NCBI GenBank assembly: GCA_023206055.1
Contig: CP065366.1
Location: 2,542,001 to 2,606,000, forward strand
Origin: Vibrio cyclitrophicus
GTDB lineage: Bacteria > Pseudomonadota > Gammaproteobacteria > Enterobacterales > Vibrionaceae
DNA: 64,000 bases
Direction of reading: 5' to 3'
Part shown: piece by piece, positions 18,545 through 26,249 of the stretch
How the letters are laid out: each line of letters starts with the position of its first letter
Numbering within the stretch: position 1 is the first letter of the stretch
Made by a program: the position numbers and the translations under genes
The notes under the pieces: generated by a model
The model's input: only the letters and a program-made list of their open reading frames with translations
Database searches by the model: none
Told to the model about the DNA's origin: nothing

Positions 18545-18561
18545 ATGATAATGATTATCAT
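18545..18561. promoter_or_regulatory. Fur box upstream of the DUF2753-like gene
   Basis: ATGATAATGATTATCAT is a perfect 17-bp palindrome and an almost exact match to the Fur consensus (GATAATGAT-A-ATCATTATC). It lies 37 bp before the next start codon, overlapping the expected promoter. Confidence 0.85.
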
Positions 18562-18597
18562 TTAAATTAACCACCTATTGATTAGTGAGGTAATACA

Positions 18598-19032
18598 ATG
18601 ATTAGCGAATGGGAAAAACACACGTTACTTGCCGATACTGCATTGCAGCTCGACGATCCTGTACGAAGTATTCTTCACTATCAGCAAGCGTTAAACTTAA
18701 GCGAAGAAATTACTGAACGCACCGATATTCAGGCTGATGAGCGTTTATTGATTTCGGTTATCTCTTGCCACAACCTTGCTCAGTTTTGGCGCTGGGCTGG
18801 AGATACTGAATACGAGCTTAAGTACCTTCAACTGGCTTCAGAAAAAGTACTGACTCTGATCCCTCAGTGCCCGAATACGCAATGTTCCAGCTTTATCGAT
18901 TCTATTGGTTGCTGTAAGAAAGCACTGATCGATTTCATGAAACGCCATCCCAACCCAAAAATTGCTTCTATGGTGGAAAAGATCGATACCGCGACCAACT
19001 GTGAAATGATTGCTCGTTTCCGCCTGAACTAA
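18598..19032 (+). CDS. Small conserved Vibrio protein, DUF2753-like
   Basis: 144 residues, cytoplasmic, no signal peptide. The N-terminal half reads as TPR-like helices (LLADTALQLDDPVRSILHYQQALNLSEE, then HNLAQFWRWAGDTEYELKYLQLA). Four cysteines sit in the second half (CPNTQCSSF and CC). It resembles the DUF2753 proteins found near motY in Vibrio; this name is from recollection. Function unknown. The Fur box just upstream suggests iron-dependent expression, so a role under iron limitation is an inference. GTGAGG precedes the ATG. Confidence 0.75.
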   Translation: MISEWEKHTLLADTALQLDDPVRSILHYQQALNLSEEITERTDIQADERLLISVISCHNLAQFWRWAGDTEYELKYLQLASEKVLTLIPQCPNTQCSSFIDSIGCCKKALIDFMKRHPNPKIASMVEKIDTATNCEMIARFRLN

Positions 19033-19072
19033 ACAAGTTACGTTGAAACAGCGACTTCAAAGTCAAAATACA

Positions 19073-19096
19073 AAAAAGCCCGTCATTACGACGGGC
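19073..19096 (-). terminator. motY terminator (convergent)
   Basis: GCCCGTC (19078-19084) pairs with GACGGGC (19090-19096). The A run on the left gives a T run for leftward transcripts. Confidence 0.8.
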
Positions 19097-19127
19097 TATC
19101 TAATTTCCAAACGAGCAATTATTCTGC

Positions 19128-20009
19128 TTAAACCTGCGTACGACCTAATGAGATAACCACACGTCGGTTCTTATCTTTACCAATTGGCGAATTGTTATCG
19201 GCAATTGGGCGACGCTTACCATAGCCTTGTACTTGAATACGATCTTCTGGCAGGCCTAGAGATTTGAAGTACTCTCTTAATGATTCCGCTCTACGCTCTG
19301 AAAGGTTTTGGCTAATACCTTTGCTGTCGACAGAATCGGTGTACGTTGCCACCAGCACAAGGTCGATGTCTTGGTTATAGCGAACGTAATCAGCAATCTG
19401 GCTTAGCCTGTTACGCGACGACTTGTTCAACTGATCACTGTTGCGGTCGTAGTGCAAGATAGTGAAAGAGATGTCTTCGAAGCTGTAAGGTAATAAGTTA
19501 GCAACACAGTCACTGAACACATTGTATTTTTCTTGGAATAACACCGACGATAACGACACTTCGATACGCTGATCTCGGCTTTGCCACTCTTGGTAACTGA
19601 ATGTCGGGTAGCGCCCTTTCTCCAATTCACTCAAGATCCCCCAAGCTGTTTGACCGCCAACGTAACCATCAAATTGTTGGAAGAATTTAATGGTCGTCAT
19701 GCGATCGGCACTTTCGCCCGGACGCCAAGGTGGCGGCATCGAGATCAAGCTGACATTGCGTGTCGCACCCATTGGGCGGCGCATTTTAAGCTCAAAGTCC
19801 AAAATGATCTTTTTACTCGCGCGAGATGAGAACTCAGCATCGCCAAAATTGGGGATTGGATGCACTAAGCGACATTCTAGTGGCGTGTTAGCCACCATCT
19901 CCCATGTCGACTGTTGAGGAGATGCTCCGTAACGCTTTTCTTGTGCCATTACCGATGACGACATAAGAAGCGAAAATAGCATTGAACCTGTTATGAGTTG
20001 TTTCTTCAT
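19128..20009 (-). CDS. motY: Sodium-type polar flagellar motor protein MotY
   Basis: 293 residues with a signal peptide (MKKQLITGSMLFSLLMSSSVMAQ). The N-terminal half binds the basal body to form the T ring around the Na+-driven polar flagellum and positions the PomA/PomB stator. The C-terminal half is an OmpA-like peptidoglycan-binding domain (LVATYTDSVDSKGISQNLSERRAESLREYF, then GYGKRRPIADN). Its presence points to a Vibrio-type polar motor. It is divergent from rnt. Confidence 0.93.
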   Translation of the reverse strand: MKKQLITGSMLFSLLMSSSVMAQEKRYGASPQQSTWEMVANTPLECRLVHPIPNFGDAEFSSRASKKIILDFELKMRRPMGATRNVSLISMPPPWRPGESADRMTTIKFFQQFDGYVGGQTAWGILSELEKGRYPTFSYQEWQSRDQRIEVSLSSVLFQEKYNVFSDCVANLLPYSFEDISFTILHYDRNSDQLNKSSRNRLSQIADYVRYNQDIDLVLVATYTDSVDSKGISQNLSERRAESLREYFKSLGLPEDRIQVQGYGKRRPIADNNSPIGKDKNRRVVISLGRTQV

Positions 20010-20197
20010 AAAGTGGAGTATCTCTTAAGCAATTCGTTTAACAATGCAGCCAATTGCCACATTTTTCTCTCGCGTTTAAATATGCAATTATCAAGCCGTA
20101 ATGGGTCGGCTAATTTATGATTTATTGCCCTTCCCTAGTTTTTATCACTGCTATTATCTGCAATAATGCAGCCTTAATCACACTTATTTGGGCTAAC

Positions 20198-20842
20198 ATG
20201 ACTGTAGAAAACGAAGCTCTGACCCTAAAAAAACGCTTTCGCGGCTATTTTCCAGTGGTCATCGACGTGGAAACCGCAGGGTTTAACGCAGAAACCGATG
20301 CATTATTAGAGATCTGTGCCATTACATTAAAAATGGATGAGAACGGAGATCTGCACCCTGCATCAACGCTTCATTTTCACATTGAGCCTTTTGAAGGCGC
20401 AAATATAGAGCAGGCAGCATTAGACTTTAACGGAATTAAAGACCCATTTAGCCCATTACGTGGTGCTGTGTCTGAACAAGAAGCCCTTAAAGAAATCTAC
20501 AAGCTAGTGAGAAAAGAACAAAAAGCTTCAGATTGCAGTCGCGCAATCATGGTCGCTCACAATGCTACGTTCGATTTGAACTTCGTTAATGCAGCAAGTG
20601 AGCGTTGTAAGCTTAAACGCGTCCCTTTCCATCCATTTGCAACTTTTGACACAGCTGCCCTGAGTGGCCTTGCCTACGGCCAAACCGTTTTGGCTAAAGC
20701 TTGCCGCACTGCCGGGATGGAATTTGACAACAAAGAAGCACACTCTGCTTTGTATGATACGCAAAAAACCACAGAGTTATTTTGCGGCATAGTAAACAAA
20801 TGGAAAGCCCTTGGTGGTTGGCCTCTTGTTGAAGAAGAATAA
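20198..20842 (+). CDS. rnt: Ribonuclease T
   Basis: 214 residues from ATG 20198 (MTVENEALTLKKRF). A start at 20117 would add 27 unconserved hydrophobic residues. DEDDh 3'-5' exoribonuclease that trims tRNA-CCA ends and other stable RNAs. The exonuclease residues are visible: Asp23 and Glu25 in VIDVETAGF, the Asp in AHNATFDLNF, and His/Asp in EAHSALYDTQKT. Confidence 0.95.
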   Translation: MTVENEALTLKKRFRGYFPVVIDVETAGFNAETDALLEICAITLKMDENGDLHPASTLHFHIEPFEGANIEQAALDFNGIKDPFSPLRGAVSEQEALKEIYKLVRKEQKASDCSRAIMVAHNATFDLNFVNAASERCKLKRVPFHPFATFDTAALSGLAYGQTVLAKACRTAGMEFDNKEAHSALYDTQKTTELFCGIVNKWKALGGWPLVEEE

Positions 20843-20907
20843 AAAATAGAGTCGGTAAACGTTCGTTCGTATTGCCTTCATAAAAAACACAACATCCAGA
20901 GAATAAT

Positions 20908-22233
20908 ATGAATCCTGTTGTAATTTCAGTTTGCATCATGCTTGTTTTAGCTTTGATGCGCGTAAACGTTGTCGTTGCTCTCACGTTCAGCGCAATTATC
21001 GGTGGCGTAGCCTCTGGTATGGGCTTAAACGACGCAGTCGCGGCTTTCGAAAGTGGATTAGGTGGCGGTGCAACTATCGCTCTTAGCTACGCTATGCTTG
21101 GTACATTCGCTGTTGCTATCTCACGTTCAGGTATCACAGATCTCCTTGCTCAAAGTGTTATCAAACGCATTCACGGCAAAGAGAACAGTGCGGCATCTAA
21201 TGGTCTAAAATACGGCATCCTTGCGTCGTTGATCTTAGTGACCATGTCTTCGCAAAACGTGATTCCTGTACATATCGCCTTCATCCCAATCTTAATCCCA
21301 CCTCTACTAGGCGTATTCGCGAAAATGAACCTAGACCGTCGTCTGGTTGCGTGTGTGCTTACTTTTGGTTTGATTACTCCGTATATGGTTCTACCTATCG
21401 GTTTTGGTGGCATCTTCCTAAACAACATCCTGCTTAAAAACCTTCACGACAACGGTCTTGAAAACGTAGTAGCAAGCCAAGTACCAATGGCGATGTTGTT
21501 ACCGGCTGCAGGCATGATCTTTGGTCTTCTTACGGCAGTATTCTTTACTTACCGTAAGCCTCGCCAATACAAAGAAACCTCTCATACTGTTGTTTCAACC
21601 GAAGTGAAAGAGATCAACAAGAAGCACATCCTAGTAGCAGCGGCGGGTATCGTTGCAGCACTAACGGTTCAACTATCAACGGGTTCTATGATCATCGGTG
21701 CTCTTGCTGGTTTCATGGTATTCACCTTCGGTGGCGTTATTGCTTGGAAAGAGACACACGATGTCTTCACTAAGGGCGTTCACATGATGGCAATGATCGG
21801 TTTCATCATGATTGCAGCGGCAGGTTTCGCGGCAGTTATGAAGCAAACAGGTGGCGTTGAATCTCTGGTTGAAGCACTTTCAACAAGCATTGGCGACAAC
21901 AAACCTCTAGCAGCACTGCTTATGCTCATCGTTGGTCTATTGGTAACTATGGGTATAGGTTCTTCGTTCTCTACGATTCCAATCCTTGCAACTATCTACG
22001 TTCCACTAGCGGCAGCATTTGGGTTCTCGCCAATGGCAACGATCGCTCTAGTAGGTACAGCAGCAGCACTTGGTGATGCGGGCTCTCCGGCTTCTGACTC
22101 AACATTAGGTCCAACGTCTGGTCTAAATGCTGATGGTCAACATGAGCACGTATGGGAAACCGTAGTTCCAACATTCCTACACTACAACATCCCACTGATC
22201 ATATTCGGTTGGATTGCAGCGATGGTTCTGTAA
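20908..22233 (+). CDS. Na+/H+ antiporter family (NhaC/YuiF-like) membrane transporter
   Basis: 441 residues with 11-12 membrane helices. The family signature stretches are LSYAMLGTFAVAISRSGITD, a central VTMSSQNVIPVHIAFIPILIPP and a C-terminal GDAGSPASDSTLGPTSGLNADGQHEH. Members are annotated as Na+/H+ antiporters, but some relatives (Bacillus YuiF type) are considered amino-acid permeases, so the substrate is unsettled. It is 65 bp after rnt but has its own ribosome site (CCAGAGAATAAT) and a strong terminator. Confidence 0.8.
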   Translation: MNPVVISVCIMLVLALMRVNVVVALTFSAIIGGVASGMGLNDAVAAFESGLGGGATIALSYAMLGTFAVAISRSGITDLLAQSVIKRIHGKENSAASNGLKYGILASLILVTMSSQNVIPVHIAFIPILIPPLLGVFAKMNLDRRLVACVLTFGLITPYMVLPIGFGGIFLNNILLKNLHDNGLENVVASQVPMAMLLPAAGMIFGLLTAVFFTYRKPRQYKETSHTVVSTEVKEINKKHILVAAAGIVAALTVQLSTGSMIIGALAGFMVFTFGGVIAWKETHDVFTKGVHMMAMIGFIMIAAAGFAAVMKQTGGVESLVEALSTSIGDNKPLAALLMLIVGLLVTMGIGSSFSTIPILATIYVPLAAAFGFSPMATIALVGTAAALGDAGSPASDSTLGPTSGLNADGQHEHVWETVVPTFLHYNIPLIIFGWIAAMVL

Positions 22234-22274
22234 TTAGGTTCTGTAGTTAAAGAGTCCTACGCTCACTTTTATAA

Positions 22275-22300
22275 AGACCGCCCTGTGCGGTCTTTTTTTT
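22275..22300 (+). terminator. Terminator of the antiporter-family gene
   Basis: AGACCGC-CCTGT-GCGGTCT followed by a run of eight T. Confidence 0.85.
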
Positions 22301-22361
22301 GTCTCTGGGATTCATTCCATTCTTCTTTCCTCTCACTCTCAATGAACTAGCGACGCCAAAC

Positions 22362-22394
22362 AAAAAAGGCTTACTCTTATTATGAGTAAGCCTT
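22362..22394 (-). terminator. Terminator of the DsbA/FrnE-like gene
   Basis: AAGGCTTACTC and GAGTAAGCCTT form an 11-bp stem with a 7-base loop. The poly-A on the left is a poly-U tail for the leftward transcript. Confidence 0.85.
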
Positions 22395-22431
22395 AGAAAT
22401 CAATGCGTCAACACAGACAACTCTCGCTGAA

Positions 22432-23061
22432 TTACGCAGCAGGAGCATTACTCACTAGAATTTCGCGAATAGACTTAAGCGTCGCTTCCGTTGAATGGTA
22501 ATCCAATTCAACTTCACTAAAGATGCCGTTCACTTCAAGCATTAAGGTCGGGTAAGAGAATACTCCCATCGCTTCCTTAAAGCCTAACTGGTCATCTAAC
22601 TCACTTTCCAATAACTTGCTAGAAAGGTCATTTTCAAACTGTTGAACATTCATACCTAGCTCTTCAGCCAACTGCAAATGCGTATCTTGGCTATGAGGCA
22701 GCATCGCACGAAGGTAGTAAGCATGTTGAATCGCTTCAAGCATCGCTTCGTAGTGATCTTGAAAACCAGCGGCAATCACAGCACGGCACGCAGGGTAAGT
22801 ACTACGAACAGGTTGGCACTCAGTCCAAAACTCATGGTTAAACTCAGTACCTAGCTTAGCTTCGATCTGCTTCCAAATCGCTTGCAGCTTGTCTTTCATC
22901 TCTTCTGACATTGGCTCATCAGAATCCGGGGCCAAACCACCCACTACATAGTTAAACTCAATGCTCGCAGGCAATTGTTGTTTCAATAACTCAAGTGTTG
23001 GCTTGTAACCCCAGCACCAGCTGCACATTGGATCATGCACATAATGAAGTTTTACGTTCAT
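22432..23061 (-). CDS. DsbA-family (FrnE-like) thioredoxin-fold protein
   Basis: 209 residues, no signal peptide, so probably cytoplasmic. The redox motif C-S-W-C at 13-16 (HDPMCSWCWGYKP) and the helical insertion match FrnE/DsbA-like oxidoreductases; a cis-proline-type VFSYPTLML follows near residue 170. The physiological substrate is unknown. It follows grxD on the same strand, but a terminator lies between them. Confidence 0.82.
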   Translation of the reverse strand: MNVKLHYVHDPMCSWCWGYKPTLELLKQQLPASIEFNYVVGGLAPDSDEPMSEEMKDKLQAIWKQIEAKLGTEFNHEFWTECQPVRSTYPACRAVIAAGFQDHYEAMLEAIQHAYYLRAMLPHSQDTHLQLAEELGMNVQQFENDLSSKLLESELDDQLGFKEAMGVFSYPTLMLEVNGIFSEVELDYHSTEATLKSIREILVSNAPAA

Positions 23062-23102
23062 TGTTCATTCCTTATCGAGTCAATGATTCGATCAATTCAA
23101 AC

Positions 23103-23127
23103 AAAAAAGGAGCCTGATTAAGGCCCC
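23103..23127 (-). terminator. grxD terminator
   Basis: On the minus strand GGGGCC pairs with GGCTCC (one G-U) across a 7-base loop, then six T (plus-strand A run 23103-23108). Confidence 0.7.
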
Positions 23128-23159
23128 TCATTTTAACTATTCAGCGCAAAGGCTAGAAC

Positions 23160-23498
23160 TTATTCAGCGTCATCGCCAGCAACTTTAGCGGCTGCTTCTT
23201 TAACGATTGGCTGAAGTTCACCTTTTTGGAACATCTCAAGAATGATGTCACAACCACCGATTAGCTCACCTTCAACCCAAAGTTGTGGGAAAGTTGGCCA
23301 CTGTGCGTAAGCAGGAAGCTCTGCACGGATATCAGGGTTTTGTAGGATATCTACGTAAGCAAATTTTTCGCCACATGCCATTAGAGCTTGAGACGCTTGA
23401 GAAGAGAAACCACAGCTAGGTAGCTTAGGAGAACCTTTCATGTACAGTAGAATAGTGTTTTCTTCAATTTGCTGTTTGATTTTATCGATAGTTTCCAT
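23160..23498 (-). CDS. grxD: Monothiol glutaredoxin Grx4 (GrxD)
   Basis: 112 residues. The monothiol active site CGFS is at 29-32 (KLPSCGFSSQ), followed by the glutathione-contacting WPTFPQLWVEGELIGGCDI. Grx4 proteins bind a bridging [2Fe-2S] cluster and hand it on in iron-sulfur assembly. The start has a GAGGAAGCA Shine-Dalgarno. It is divergent from sodB; a shared iron/oxidative-stress theme is an inference. Confidence 0.95.
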   Translation of the reverse strand: METIDKIKQQIEENTILLYMKGSPKLPSCGFSSQASQALMACGEKFAYVDILQNPDIRAELPAYAQWPTFPQLWVEGELIGGCDIILEMFQKGELQPIVKEAAAKVAGDDAE

Positions 23499-23767
23499 TG
23501 CTTCCTCGTTAATGGATTACGGCTTTTATTGCCTTTATTCTACCCCAAACTAAAAGAATAAAAACCATATAAAAAAAGCGGTTAACAGGCTAAGCTAACA
23601 ATTCACACAAAAGTAATGAAATAAGCTTTTAATAAAGTAAAAACTTGCTAAACTATATCGCAAGTCAGCAAATTGACCATGGTTGGCAGTATAGCGAGCC
23701 ATGAATAATAATATCACTGGAAGCAATCGAAAGAGTTAACTCTTTCATATCAATGGAGAATTGAGCA

Positions 23768-24352
23768 ATGGCATTTGAACTACCGGCTCTTCCTTACGCG
23801 AAAGACGCACTAGAACCACACATCTCAGCAGAAACGCTAGATTTCCACCACGGTAAGCACCACAACACTTACGTTGTTAAGCTAAACGGTCTTATCCCAG
23901 GTACTGAGTTTGAAGGCAAAACACTAGAAGAGATCGTTAAGACTTCTACTGGTGGTGTTTTCAATAACGCTGCTCAAATCTGGAACCACACGTTCTACTG
24001 GCACTGTCTTGCTCCTAAAGCAGGCGGCGAACCAACTGGCGCTGTTGCAGAAGCTATCAACGCTGCATTCGGTTCTTTCGAAGAATTCAAAGCGAAATTC
24101 ACTGATTCAGCAATCAACAACTTTGGTTCTTCTTGGACTTGGTTAGTAAAGAAAGCTGACGGTTCTTTAGACATCGTTAACACTTCTAACGCTGCAACTC
24201 CTCTAACAGAAGAAGGTGTTACTCCACTTCTAACTGTTGACCTATGGGAACACGCTTACTACATCGATTTCCGCAATGTTCGCCCTGACTACATGGCTGC
24301 ATTCTGGAACCTAGTAAACTGGTCTTTCGTAGAAGAGAACCTAGCTAAGTAA
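23768..24352 (+). CDS. sodB: Superoxide dismutase [Fe]
   Basis: 194 residues. Metal ligands His27, His74, Asp158 and His162 (DLWEHAYYIDF) are all present. Gln70 in FNNAAQIWNHTFYWHCL is the iron-type outer-sphere residue, which supports SodB over MnSOD. Cytoplasmic dismutation of superoxide. Ribosome site GGAG at -13. In enterics sodB is repressed by RyhB in low iron; no such site was verified here. Confidence 0.96.
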   Translation: MAFELPALPYAKDALEPHISAETLDFHHGKHHNTYVVKLNGLIPGTEFEGKTLEEIVKTSTGGVFNNAAQIWNHTFYWHCLAPKAGGEPTGAVAEAINAAFGSFEEFKAKFTDSAINNFGSSWTWLVKKADGSLDIVNTSNAATPLTEEGVTPLLTVDLWEHAYYIDFRNVRPDYMAAFWNLVNWSFVEENLAK

Positions 24353-24392
24353 TTATTACTTATGCTTCGCTATTTATAGCGAGTTACCTGTT

Positions 24393-24421
24393 AAAAGCTC
24401 ATGCCTCGGCGTGAGCTTTTT
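24393..24421 (+). terminator. sodB terminator
   Basis: AAAAGCTCA and TGAGCTTTT flank a 10-base loop, and the stem runs into a T tract. Confidence 0.85.
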
Positions 24422-24599
24422 TGTATCTGTCGTATTCCTATCAATACGAACATTACGAAACAAATTAGCCAATCAAGCCTGCTTTTTAACCGATTCTTAC
24501 CTTTCTTAATCGCCCTGCATAAATTCTCTATTCGCCTGTAATTAAAGACTAAAGTTTGCCGACTCCATGCCGTTAAAGGTGTATCCAATGAGAGGCGAC

Positions 24600-25103
24600 A
24601 TGCAAATACATACTTTAGACAAAGCAGGAATCATCAACGAACTGAAGTTCGGTATCGGGATCAGCCAAGCGGTTGAGCAAGGTCGCCGTGCAGATTTCGC
24701 GTTGCTGTTATCTATGTTTTCTAATGATGTTCGAGATTGTACGCCAATTGACACCATTGAAATCACAGAGACAAATGAAGATCGCCTGCGCAAACAATTT
24801 GGCGTAGCAGAACCTCAACAACTGCGTTCAAACCAGTCGTCGTATGAGATTTCAGCTCAGCAATCTAATCATTTTCATCAAGCTAGCCTTGCCAGTGCTA
24901 AGCTTAGCCATTACTTGAAACCGGAAGCGCTTGCCTTCATGCCTGAAGATACGGCCGACTTACCCGAAGAGGTTTACCAAAACCTTTCTGGTCATGAGCG
25001 ACGCAGACTCGCAAACAAGCATTTCCCTGATTTGCCTCATACCACGCTCTATAATGAGCTAACAACCGCGCAACGTCAGTATCAAATTCAAGCTCAGGTG
25101 TAG
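24600..25103 (+). CDS. Conserved protein of the VC2046/SO_2500 family
   Basis: 167 residues from ATG 24600 (MQIHTLDKAG), which has AGAGG close upstream. An ATG at 24588 preceded by AAAGG is also possible. The helical N-terminus contains GISQAVEQGRRADFALLLSMFSNDVRD, characteristic of this uncharacterised Vibrio/Shewanella family found next to sodB. No signal, membrane or catalytic motif seen. Function unknown. Confidence 0.72.
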   Translation: MQIHTLDKAGIINELKFGIGISQAVEQGRRADFALLLSMFSNDVRDCTPIDTIEITETNEDRLRKQFGVAEPQQLRSNQSSYEISAQQSNHFHQASLASAKLSHYLKPEALAFMPEDTADLPEEVYQNLSGHERRRLANKHFPDLPHTTLYNELTTAQRQYQIQAQV

Positions 25104-25379
25104 TCAACGGCTCCCCTTTCAGACTTTCTCTTAAGGCTCCTCTTTTCCCATCTTGTGTGCACCTGCGAATTCATTGACGCGAGTGATATGAACCACTAGC
25201 CTTAGGCATCTATAATTTCCAGTTTGTCGATTACCTCTTGAAGTTACTACAAAATGTGACCTGCCACTAAGTTCATAAAAACTTATTAACTGGCGCACCT
25301 TAGTTTGAACCAATTCACACCCATTGTATAAAATTTAACCCATCCTTATCCGACATGGATGATTTGTTTAGGTACTGGG

Positions 25380-26063
25380 ATGGAAATAAAAAGCTCAATC
25401 ATATTGGTGACATCTGCCGGCTCGCGACTGGGAGGGACGATTGCGAACCACTTTGTTAACCTTGGAGCGACCGTTATTCTTTGTGATAACGACCCAGACG
25501 CCCTTCAGGCAACCTATGAACAATGTGCTCATTTTTCCGAATCTGTATACAGCTACACACTCAAAGGTAACGACAATCAAGATATCTTGAGCGTGTTTGA
25601 TTTCATTCAAACCACCTTCAACACCACACCCGATGTATTGGTCAATAACTGGATCAGTTCACCAATGCCGAGTTTAATTGGTGATCAACCTGTCAGTAGT
25701 TTTATTAATGATCTCTCATCGATGGCATCGACCCTATTCGCATTTGGGCAAATCAGTGCTGAAAGGTTACGAGAAGAAGATAAAGAAGGTGTCATCGTGA
25801 ATGTAATATCCCATGACGATTTCCATGATGTGTCCGGCTTAGAGAGCGCAAACTCAATGATCACAGGCTTTACTCACAGCTGGGCGAAAGAGCTAACCCC
25901 ATTTGGTATTCGAGTCGGTGGTGTTGTCCCCGCTGTTCATAACTCCGATGGTAAGCTCAACCGATGTCACTGGGCGCAGCTACAAGACGAGTTGACCCGA
26001 ACCACTGAATACATTGTCTCGAATGACTACTTCAGTGGGCGCGTAGTGGCAGCAGAGGTTTAA
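25380..26063 (+). CDS. Short-chain dehydrogenase-like protein lacking the catalytic Tyr/Lys
   Basis: 227 residues from ATG 25380 (MEIKSSIILVTSAGSRLGG); an upstream frame start at 25359 adds seven unconserved residues. It has a Rossmann fold with a modified glycine motif, TSAGSRLGGTIA, the DNDPDAL loop after beta-2, and the SDR C-terminal block THSWAKELTPFGIRVGGVVP. At the place of the active-site Y-x-x-x-K the sequence reads L-E-S-A-N, so both catalytic residues are replaced. It may bind a nucleotide without normal oxidoreductase activity. Stands alone after the VC2046-like gene. Confidence 0.7.
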   Translation: MEIKSSIILVTSAGSRLGGTIANHFVNLGATVILCDNDPDALQATYEQCAHFSESVYSYTLKGNDNQDILSVFDFIQTTFNTTPDVLVNNWISSPMPSLIGDQPVSSFINDLSSMASTLFAFGQISAERLREEDKEGVIVNVISHDDFHDVSGLESANSMITGFTHSWAKELTPFGIRVGGVVPAVHNSDGKLNRCHWAQLQDELTRTTEYIVSNDYFSGRVVAAEV

Positions 26064-26153
26064 CTCCCTATTCCAATTGAATATGGCTGACTCCGCTCAT
26101 ATTAAGTAACAGAGCTATTGCCTCTCAATCCGTTTCGCAAACGAACCAAACAT

Positions 26154-26185
26154 AAAAAAAGCCCCAGTCTCTCGACTGGGGCTTT
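26154..26185 (-). terminator. adhE terminator (convergent)
   Basis: GCCCCAGTC (26161-26169) pairs with GACTGGGGC (26174-26182). Poly-A on the left supplies the U tail for adhE; TTT on the right is a weak tail for the SDR-like gene. Confidence 0.85.
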
Positions 26186-26249
26186 CATCTTTTCCCGATA
26201 GATAAGGTTCGTGCTAGCGAAAACTTATCTCAAAACTAATGCTTACTTA

